From contig JAFXZO010000088.1 in the NCBI GenBank assembly GCA_017541205.1, positions 1 through 51,636 on the forward strand: a stretch of DNA of 51,636 nt. Reading direction: 5' to 3'. This DNA comes from Clostridia bacterium (GTDB lineage Bacteria; Bacillota; Clostridia; Christensenellales; Aristaeellaceae). Under the pieces are notes generated by a model, which was not told where the DNA came from, did not search any database, and saw only the letters and a program-made list of their open reading frames with translations. Below are positions 46,232 through 51,636 of the stretch, in pieces; positions within the stretch are counted from its first letter, which is position 1; each line of letters opens with the position of its first letter. The translations under genes and the position numbers were made by a program.

Positions 46232-47579
46232 GCTGCACCTCCGCGTATTTTAGGATGAATTCATCCGCCCGGCCTTCGCCGCCTTCTTCCTCGCGGTTGA
46301 TGGACTTGACGATTTCTTCCATTTTTTCTTTGCCGAAGAAGGTTCGCGCTTCCTCAATGGGGCCGAAGAAGGCCAGCCTTCCGGTGCGCTTCATGTCCTT
46401 GGCCAGCACGATCACGTCGTCGAACAGGTCGATCACCCGGTCCGGGGTATGGGTAATGACGATAATGATCTTGCCCTGGTCGGCGATTTGACGCAATTGC
46501 TGGAACAGCTCCCGCGCCATCACGCCGTCCAGGCCGCTGTCCGGTTCATCCAGGATAAAGAGGGAGGGGTTTGAAATGAATTCCATGGCGATGGACAGGC
46601 GCTTGCGCTGGCCGCCGGAAAGCTTGCTCACCAAATTGTCCTTGACCGGGGTCAGGCCGAAAATCTTCATCACTTCCTCCACCCGGGCCTGCCTCTCCGC
46701 GCGGGTAAAGCTCTTTGGCAGGCGCAGGGTGGCGGCATCGATCAAGGTGCGGTATACGCTGTCCGAGCCGCGCATCAGATCCAGCTGCGGAACGAAGCCG
46801 ATGTCGTATTTCATCTGGCTGTATTCTTTGTACATGTTGCTGCCGTTGAGCATGACCTCGGCCTTGGCCTTTTCATAGCCGTTCACGGCGTTCAGGAAGG
46901 TCGTTTTTCCCGCGCCGGAGCCGCCCAGCAACAGCACCATATGCCCGGGCTGGATATACATATGGATATCCCGCAGCAGATATTTTTTCTTGAACGCTTC
47001 GGTGGCGGTGCGCTCCTCCAAGTTGACGGTAAGGCCCTGATCCATCACGCTGGCTTTTGAGCCGGAGAAGAAATCCGCCGCTTCGCTGCTCAGTTCTTTG
47101 ACCGTCCACTGGGGCTGGTATTTTTTCAGAAAGCCCCACAGGAAGGCAGCGATGCCGTCGGCGAAGGTCCACAGCAGCACCCAGATCTTTTTGCGGCCGA
47201 AGTTTTCCGCAAGGCCGATATAGATGCGAATGCAGTACATGAGGAAAACAAGGCTGACCACAATATCCATTATGTTGAGAAAGATGGTAAACCGGCCTGC
47301 GGACGCCGGATCGTCAGGCGAAAACAGCTTGATGAATTCCACAAGGATGCTGATCCCCTGCGTCACGGCAGCCACGCGGCCTTCCTCCGCCCGGTTTGCC
47401 GCCCGGCCAAGCAGCTCTTCGCGCGCGCAGGGGATCAGCGCCCACCAGCCCTTGATGCCGCACTTTGTAAATATCTTCCACAGCCCGATGGTATAAAGCA
47501 CGCCAAGGACCAGGAAGAAACCCTGGTCGCTGGAGGCCCTCAGGAACACCGTCGTCAGAAAATTGATCACCGTGGACAT
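46224..47579 (-). CDS. ABC transporter ATPase fused to an N-terminal membrane domain
   Basis: 451 residues. About four membrane helices occupy residues 15-150 (beginning FFLVLGVLYTIGLWKIFTKCGIKGWWALIP, a DUF5684-like domain). The ATPase domain follows: Walker A GGSGAGKTT at 219-227, signature KLSGGQRKRLSIAMEF, Walker B LFILDEPDSGLDG and the switch HTP (THTPDRVID). The ABCG-like signature and the overlapping permease suggest an exporter of lipid, peptide or drug type. The start follows CAAGGAGATG at a normal distance. Between 47580 and 47687 no strong promoter was found. Confidence 0.85.
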   Translation of the reverse strand: MSTVINFLTTVFLRASSDQGFFLVLGVLYTIGLWKIFTKCGIKGWWALIPCAREELLGRAANRAEEGRVAAVTQGISILVEFIKLFSPDDPASAGRFTIFLNIMDIVVSLVFLMYCIRIYIGLAENFGRKKIWVLLWTFADGIAAFLWGFLKKYQPQWTVKELSSEAADFFSGSKASVMDQGLTVNLEERTATEAFKKKYLLRDIHMYIQPGHMVLLLGGSGAGKTTFLNAVNGYEKAKAEVMLNGSNMYKEYSQMKYDIGFVPQLDLMRGSDSVYRTLIDAATLRLPKSFTRAERQARVEEVMKIFGLTPVKDNLVSKLSGGQRKRLSIAMEFISNPSLFILDEPDSGLDGVMARELFQQLRQIADQGKIIIVITHTPDRVIDLFDDVIVLAKDMKRTGRLAFFGPIEEARTFFGKEKMEEIVKSINREEEGGEGRADEFILKYAEVQHG

Positions 47580-47687
47580 TCCGCGTTCATCTCCTTGCCG
47601 GATACCGTTTTCTCAGAGAAGAAATAAGATCCGATATATGAAAGAATCCTTTTTTACGCCGGGCCTGCATCGAGGAGAAGGATGATC

Positions 47688-48488
47688 CTATTGCTCGCTG
47701 GCCGATTTAAGGGCCCGTTTATGTTCATACATCAATTGATCCGCCTGGGCCCAAAGCGCCTCGAGATCGTAGCCCGCTTCGCCGTACACAAAGCCGCAGG
47801 CGATGACGCATTGGATGCCATCCTCCCTTTGATTCAGCTCCGTCAGCCCCGCTTCCCAATCTCTGCGCAGCCGCTCCGCCTCCTCGCGGGTCACATGGAT
47901 CGCCACCACCACGAACTCATCTCCGCCGACCCGGAAGGGCAGCACATTGCGTTTTTCGATCCTGTGCAGGCTTTCGGCAGCCTTTTTGATGAGCTTGTCC
48001 CCGGCCTCATGGCCGTAAGTATCGTTCATGCGCTTCAGGTCATTTACGTCCATGTTGAACACGGCGATGGCGTCCTGCTCCCGGAAAACGGTCCTTTTCA
48101 TTTCCAGGAATTTGCCCTTGTTGTACAGGCCGGTCAGGCTGTCATGGGACTTTTCTTCCTGCAGATGCTTGGAATAATCCGTCATCTCCCGGTATATTTC
48201 CATATACAGACTGGTATCCACCAGATGATGGATCTGGAGCAAGCGGCCGTCCTCGGAAAGCGTGGAGGAAATGACCATATACGATTTCCCGCTGCCGGAG
48301 TGCAGCAGATCCCAGGCTTCGCCCCGCTGCCCTTCCCGCAGGGGCGGGCAGGCAAAAGCCCAGTTGGTTTTTTCCCGCCCGATAAAAGCGGTCTTTTCAT
48401 CTTCATAGAGCACTTCGCCGGATGCGCCGGTAATCCGAATGCCGCCGATATCATCCCTGAAAAAACGAAGGATCATGTCGTCAATCAA
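47688..48488 (-). CDS. Diguanylate cyclase with PAS-like N terminus
   Basis: 266 residues. The N-terminal 130 residues look like a PAS-type sensor (IRITGASGEVLYEDEKTAFIGREKTNW, later GKSYMVISSTLSEDG), then a linker helix leads to the GGDEF domain (DSLTGLYNKGKFLEM, FNMDVNDLKRMNDTYGHEAGD, FRVGGDEFVVV). The catalytic site is intact; no RxxD inhibitory site stands five residues upstream. It makes cyclic di-GMP in the cytoplasm. The start codon is TTG at 48488, preferred because GGGAGG lies about 8 bases upstream; an in-frame ATG at 48476 is too far from it. Confidence 0.9.
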   Translation of the reverse strand: MIDDMILRFFRDDIGGIRITGASGEVLYEDEKTAFIGREKTNWAFACPPLREGQRGEAWDLLHSGSGKSYMVISSTLSEDGRLLQIHHLVDTSLYMEIYREMTDYSKHLQEEKSHDSLTGLYNKGKFLEMKRTVFREQDAIAVFNMDVNDLKRMNDTYGHEAGDKLIKKAAESLHRIEKRNVLPFRVGGDEFVVVAIHVTREEAERLRRDWEAGLTELNQREDGIQCVIACGFVYGEAGYDLEALWAQADQLMYEHKRALKSASEQ

Positions 48489-48608
48489 AGGAATCCCTCC
48501 CGCGCGTTATTTGCCTATTTGAAAAAACAAGATCGCTTACTTAAGCAAAACCATGTTCATCCATAAAACCGAGATCAGGCAAGCCAAACCGTGACAAAAA
48601 ACTGAAAT

Positions 48609-48644
48609 AGAAAAAACCCAGGAAAGTGTTGGTTTTCCTGGGTT
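48609..48644 (-). terminator. Terminator downstream of the rpsI 3' end
   Basis: Minus-strand AACCCAGGAAA (48634-48644), an 8-base loop, TTTCCTGGGTT (48615-48625) and T6. It stands 12 bases after the rpsI-like stop codon and is probably the original rpsI operon terminator. Confidence 0.9.
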
Positions 48645-48655
48645 CGAGCGTGTTA

Positions 48656-48706
48656 TTAACGTTTGGAGAACTGGGGGGCGCGCCTCGCCGCTTTGAGACC
48701 GTACTT
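48656..48706 (-). other. rpsI: 3' end of rpsI: attachment site of an integrative element
   Basis: Reading the minus strand, the last 16 codons and stop give KYGLKAARRAPQFSKR, the invariant C terminus of ribosomal protein S9. Before that (above 48706) the frame reads VLNSASY, unlike S9, which has ERK there. So only this short piece of rpsI is present, followed by a proper terminator. Integrative elements of Firmicutes use the 3' ends of conserved genes, including rpsI, as att sites and restore the full gene at the other end. The piece is therefore read as the distal att site, the full rpsI lying beyond 51636 or elsewhere. Confidence 0.7.
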
Positions 48707-48818
48707 CACAAGGTTGCTCGCGCTGTACCCCTTGAAATGCCTTAGTTTTTTGAAAACCCCAGGAAATTTAACCCCTTCTTAAACCCATCTTTCAAGATAC
48801 TCGAAACATTGCCTGTAA

Positions 48819-49007
48819 TTACTGCCCGAAGGCTTCATTTACCACGGTGGCAAGTTCCCTGGGTTTATTATACTTCGCTTTTGCATAAATGTCCATCATT
48901 ATTTTGCTGTTCTCATGTCCAGCCAAGTACTGAACGGTTTTCGGATCAACGTGGGCGTAAATGAGATTTGTAATATATGTATGACGCAGCTGGTGTGGAG
49001 TGACCTG
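48819..49007 (-). pseudogene. C-terminal fragment of a tyrosine integrase
   Basis: In one minus-strand frame: QVTPHQLRHTYITNL, then VDPKTVQYLAGHENSKIMM and DIYAKAKYNKPRELATVVN, ending in a stop at 48819. These are the HxxRH box, the H/W box region LAGHENS and the catalytic Tyr (DIYAKA) of phage/conjugative-transposon integrases. About 62 codons remain; the core-binding and N-terminal domains are absent, and homology ends at about 49007. Its distance to the rpsI att site (113 bases) and its orientation fit the int gene of an element integrated there. Between 48707 and 48818 no gene is seen. Confidence 0.8.
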
Positions 49008-49008
49008 A

Positions 49009-49221
49009 CAATCTAAGCTGAAAGTCCTTTATCCGCTGATACGAACCTTGAGCATTGATCCCAAGCTCGTTTTCTATCCCGAACACAGTCAGGAATCGCC
49101 AGCCTATAAGCAGCTTCAGCAGATGATCGAGGGCTGCAGCGAAAAAGAAGTAACTACGCTCCTGGTAGTCGTCCGAGATATTCTTGCTGCGCTGCGTTCA
49201 ACAGATTATATAAGTATTTGA
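49009..49221 (+). pseudogene. C-terminal fragment of an HTH (XRE-type) regulator
   Basis: In one plus-strand frame, opened by a stop at 49006: QSKLKVLYPLIRTLSIDPK, then LVFYPEHSQESPAYKQLQQM and LLVVVRDILAALRS, ending in TGA at 49219. It resembles the C-terminal half of short helix-turn-helix regulators carried by integrative elements (the helix after the HTH followed by FYPE and a dimerising tail). The HTH itself is absent. It meets the integrase fragment head-on at about 49008, which looks like a deletion junction. Identification is from memory of the family and is moderately sure. Confidence 0.55.
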
Positions 49222-49232
49222 TCCTCACGATT

Positions 49233-49265
49233 GATGCCTGCATCTTGCAAAAAGACGCAGGCATC
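49233..49265. terminator. Hairpin between HTH fragment and KTR gene
   Basis: GATGCCTGC (49233-49241) and GCAGGCATC (49257-49265) form a 9-bp stem with a 15-base A-rich loop. It could terminate both convergent reading directions; no long T-run follows. Confidence 0.55.
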
Positions 49266-49268
49266 AGC

Positions 49269-49451
49269 TTACGACATGGGCGCTTTCTCTACGGTCATTT
49301 TCCGTTCCACAAGCGAGATGATATACTCTTTCCTGCACCACGGACAGAATAGCGGAAAGTGAAGCAGCACCGTCTTTTCCAATACCTTCGTTCTTGTTTT
49401 TCTCTCACAATACGGGCATTTCAACCAAAGTTCATTATTTTTTTCGTCCAT
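49269..49451 (-). CDS. Cysteine-rich KTR domain protein
   Basis: 60 residues. CPYCERKTRTKV and LFCPWCRKEYI give the CPxC...CPxC zinc-binding pairs with the eponymous KTR. Such proteins are small cargo of integrative conjugative elements and are intact here. The ATG at 49451 follows GGGAGATAAGC. Their function is unknown. Adjacent to the integrase and HTH fragments, it marks the segment as element-derived; the surrounding 48.8-49.5 kb is visibly less GC-rich than the rest of the window. From 49452 to 49548 no gene was seen. Confidence 0.85.
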   Translation of the reverse strand: MDEKNNELWLKCPYCERKTRTKVLEKTVLLHFPLFCPWCRKEYIISLVERKMTVEKAPMS

Positions 49452-49548
49452 TGCTTATCTCCCAAACAAGCTGCTTTGCGGCTGGCGTCTGGCTATATGC
49501 TGTCCAAAAAGCAGCAATTATGTTCGTGTTTCCGCTGTTTATTCTGAT

Positions 49549-50738
49549 TTACTTATGTGTGATGCGTTTTGTTCCCGGCCTGATTGCCCGCTGGGGACAC
49601 ACCAGGATGCACAAATGACAGCTCACACAGTTTTTCCCATTGAGCACCGGGCGGCGGTTTTCGTCCAGGCGGATGGCCTGATGCCCACCGTCCGCGCAGG
49701 AAATCTCGCAACGCCCGCAGCCGATGCAGCGTTCCCGGATGAACTGCGGGAAGATCACCGTATCTCGCTCCAGGGTATCGGTGGTAGGGTTGAGCGTATC
49801 CAGAGCAAGCCCCATAGCTTCCTTGACGCTGCCAAAGCCCTTTTCCGTCAGGTACAGATTTAGCCCCGCTTTCAGATCGTCGATGATCCGATAACCGTAC
49901 TGCATCACGGCGGTGGTAACCTGGATGGAGTTGCCGCCCAGCAAGATAAATTCCAGGGCGTCCCGCCACGTTTCCACGCCGCCCATGGCGGAGAGGTGCA
50001 TTCCCTGCAATGCCGGGTTCTGGCCCAGCTCCGCGATGAACCGCAGGGCGATAGGCTTCACCGCATTGCCACTGTACCCTCCCACAGCACTGTGCCCATG
50101 CACGGCAGGGGCGGACACATAGGTGTGCGGGTTGATGCCAACGATGGATTTGATGGTGTTGATGGCGGCGATGCCATCCGCGCCGCCGCGTTTGGCTGCT
50201 TCGGCAGCAGGGCTCATGGTAGCCACGTTGGGGGTCAATTTGGCCAGCACGGGGATATGGCAGGCTTGCTTCGCGGCGCAGGTGAAGCGCTCCACCAATT
50301 CCGGAACCTGGCCGATGTCGCTGCCCAGGCCACCTTCCGCCATGTTGGGGCAAGAGAAATTGAGTTCGATGGCATCCGCGCCGTTTTCCTCGCAGAGTTT
50401 TGCCAATTCGCCCCATTCCTGCTCGTTCTGCCCCATGATGGAAGCCAGGATGAATTTGGTGGGATACTCCGATTCAGCCTGCGGAAGATCTCCATGTTTT
50501 CCGCCATGCTGTGATCGGAAAGCTGCTCGATATTCTTGAATCCGATAATGCCGCCGTCGCTGCCGGACAGGGCGGAAAACCGGGGCGAGGCTTCATGAAT
50601 ATCCAAGGTGCATATCGTTTTTAAGCAGGCTCCCGCCCAGCCCGCCTCAAAGGCCAGGTCGCACATATCGTAGGTGCTTGCCACCACGGAGGAGGACAAC
50701 AGGAAGGGGTTTTCAAGCGTTATGCCGCCAGATCGCAT
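49549..50738 (-). pseudogene. preA: Dihydropyrimidine dehydrogenase subunit PreA, one frameshift
   Basis: About 396 residues if repaired. PreA reduces uracil/thymine with FMN and Fe-S clusters. The FMN barrel starts LENPFLLSSSVVAST and continues IELNFSCPNMAEGGLG, VLAKLTPNV, GGYSGNAVKP and AMGGVETWRDALEFILLGGNSIQV. Two [4Fe-4S] motifs are at the end: CIGCGRCEISC and CVSCHLCILVCP. One base is missing near 50471-50476 (CTGAATCGGAG where CTGAAATCGGAG is likely), which splits the gene into an N-terminal frame (50738 to about 50475) and a C-terminal frame. The missing base is in a short A run, so an assembly error is likely. It overlaps the upstream Fe-S gene by 19 bases. Confidence 0.85.
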
Positions 50739-51013
50739 TTCAGCCGATCTTCATTTTCCGGGATCGGCGTATCACATTCCGGCTTCACCTGATAGTACAG
50801 CCGGTTGACCAGATCCCGGATGGGCACCTCTCCTGCCCGGACGCAGGCACGCTCACAGGGCGCGTCGCACAAAATACAGGGATTTTCCTCCGGCAGGCGC
50901 AGGGCTGCCGTTTGTTCATTGGCAAACCAAACGGAGCGTAACGCTTCTGATGGTGACAGCTTCTCACACGCCCTGTCGCAGGGGGCGTTCCGGCACAAAG
51001 CGCAGCGGATCAT
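50720..51013 (-). CDS. Small Fe-S protein resembling the PreT/GltD N-terminal domain
   Basis: 97 residues with two groups CALCRNAPCDRAC and CILCDAPCERAC, the cluster pattern of the Fe-S domain that heads PreT, GltD and NfnB. The flavin/NAD(P) domains of a full PreT are missing. It probably passes electrons to PreA, with which it overlaps by 19 bases. The ATG at 51013 has no ribosome site. A better-placed ATG at 51049 (preceded by AAAGGAG) is in frame, but an in-frame TGA lies at 51020-51022 after MIPIESSVQ. Either the start is restarted after that short frame or the TGA is a nonsense change. Confidence 0.65.
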   Translation of the reverse strand: MIRCALCRNAPCDRACEKLSPSEALRSVWFANEQTAALRLPEENPCILCDAPCERACVRAGEVPIRDLVNRLYYQVKPECDTPIPENEDRLKCDLAA

Positions 51014-51053
51014 GTCTGTTCATTGAACGCTGGATTCAATGGGAATCATGCGC

Positions 51054-51636
51054 TCACTCCTTTCCTTCCCCGTGCAGCGGCGGCAGCTCGTGGATGTCAT
51101 AGGTCTCATAGTAGATTTCAAACGCCGTTTTCACGTCCCCGGACAATTCGATCAGCGCGCCGGCCTGGAACATGGTGGAAAGCGTTCCGCTGGGAGCGCG
51201 CCAGGCGGCGTTGCTGGCGACCTTGACCGGGCTGTCCCGGAGGATGGCTTCCGCGCCGAACAGCAGCGTGCCGGTAGCGATATGGTAGTCGCTGGAAATC
51301 ACAGCGATCTGCTGAACCTGCGGGCAATGCTCCTCCAGAATGTCGAAGGTGAAAATGGCGTTCTGCGCCGTGGTGATGGATTTGTCCTCCACATAGACGC
51401 GGGACGGATCGACATCCTGTTCATGAAGCCATTCCGCCATCCTGCCCGCCTCGGTGGCGGTGGGATCGTCCGCCGCGGTGCCGCCGCCGGTGCAGACGAT
51501 GACGGCCTGCGGATATTGTTCCGAAGCCGCCAGCAGCACCTTCAGCCGCTCGATCAGTTCGTCCCGCATGGTCCCGTCCGGATTCAGCTGAAAGCCCAGG
51601 GCCACCAGACAGAGCGTATCATCTTTCGGTAGATCG
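51054..51636 (-). CDS. YdcF/SanA-type DUF218 protein, 3' part
   Basis: The gene starts beyond the window; 194 residues are visible. LVALGFQLNPDG, VIVCTGGGT, AEWLHEQDVDPSRVYVEDKSITTAQNA and AVISSDYHIATGTLLF are the DUF218 pattern (acidic and Arg residues round a Rossmann-like cleft). Members of the family bind nucleotide-like cofactors; some affect envelope integrity. The stop lies 7 bases in front of the ATG at 51049, with the ribosome site for the next gene overlapping the end, so the Fe-S protein and preA are in its operon. Confidence 0.85.
   Translation of the reverse strand, partial: DLPKDDTLCLVALGFQLNPDGTMRDELIERLKVLLAASEQYPQAVIVCTGGGTAADDPTATEAGRMAEWLHEQDVDPSRVYVEDKSITTAQNAIFTFDILEEHCPQVQQIAVISSDYHIATGTLLFGAEAILRDSPVKVASNAAWRAPSGTLSTMFQAGALIELSGDVKTAFEIYYETYDIHELPPLHGEGKE

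Noticed and set aside
49394-49618. 74-codon plus-strand frame near the KTR gene
   Set aside because: It overlaps both the KTR gene and the end of preA on the other strand, has no ribosome site and shows no family.

Overview
The window is a GC-rich, densely packed bacterial chromosome segment. A dipicolinate synthase pair (dpaA-dpaB) next to an FtsK/SpoIIIE translocase points to an endospore-forming Firmicute. The carbohydrate enzymes (GH35, GH113, GH8, GH88, GH29, a heparinase II/III-type lyase, a DUF2264 protein) fit an anaerobic gut or rumen member of the Clostridia. Species cannot be read from the sequence alone. Start codons are mostly ATG with strong AGGAGG-type ribosome sites; two TTG starts are supported by well-placed ribosome sites. 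Promoters of the TTGACA-N17-TATAAT type can be read in front of many genes.

Layout. 1-8300: 3' part of an FtsH-type protease, an M32 carboxypeptidase (minus), dpaA-dpaB, a secreted DUF3298-like protein, and ftsK/spoIIIE. 8422-13899: a two-gene unit, cytoplasmic GH35 beta-galactosidase plus a 1081-residue DUF5107-TPR protein. 13942-16171: nfnB-nfnA, an electron-bifurcating ferredoxin:NADP oxidoreductase. 16401-18952: a Gx-type membrane transporter, a YkvI-like membrane protein and a sugar nucleotidyltransferase. 19018-20538: an Lsa-type ABC-F ribosome protection protein behind a long leader with a three-codon reading frame and a terminator-like hairpin. 20843-23814: two adjacent secreted proteins of unknown function. 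24060-28211: GH113-like mannanase, a membrane-anchored binding-protein-like fragment, GH8 exo-oligoxylanase and an orphan solute-binding protein. 28323-33701: uvrA and a frame-disrupted HD-GYP/GGDEF signalling protein. 33883-39354: a tightly coupled four-gene uronate-polysaccharide operon (heparinase-like lyase, DUF2264, GH88, discoidin-like protein); its leader holds the last 38 codons of a lost sugar ABC permease. 39880-43175: MoxR-DUF58-DUF4129 membrane operon. 43199-44662: GH29 fucosidase. 44762-47579: an ABCG-like exporter pair. 47688-48488: a diguanylate cyclase.

48609-49451 is the remnant of an integrative element. It holds the terminator and last 16 codons of rpsI (an attachment site), the C-terminal part of a tyrosine integrase, the C-terminal part of an HTH regulator and an intact cysteine-rich KTR protein. 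Beyond it lie preA (one frameshift), a small Fe-S partner and the 3' part of a YdcF-family gene.

Working together: the glycosidases have no obvious signal peptides and probably act on imported oligosaccharides, yet no complete sugar importer is present here. The most noteworthy items are the ABC-F leader, the rpsI attachment-site scar, the uronate operon with its permease relic, and the ABC exporter whose permease carries a repeat-bearing extracellular loop. Three single-base length changes in short homopolymers (two in the HD-GYP gene, one in preA) may be assembly errors rather than real mutations.
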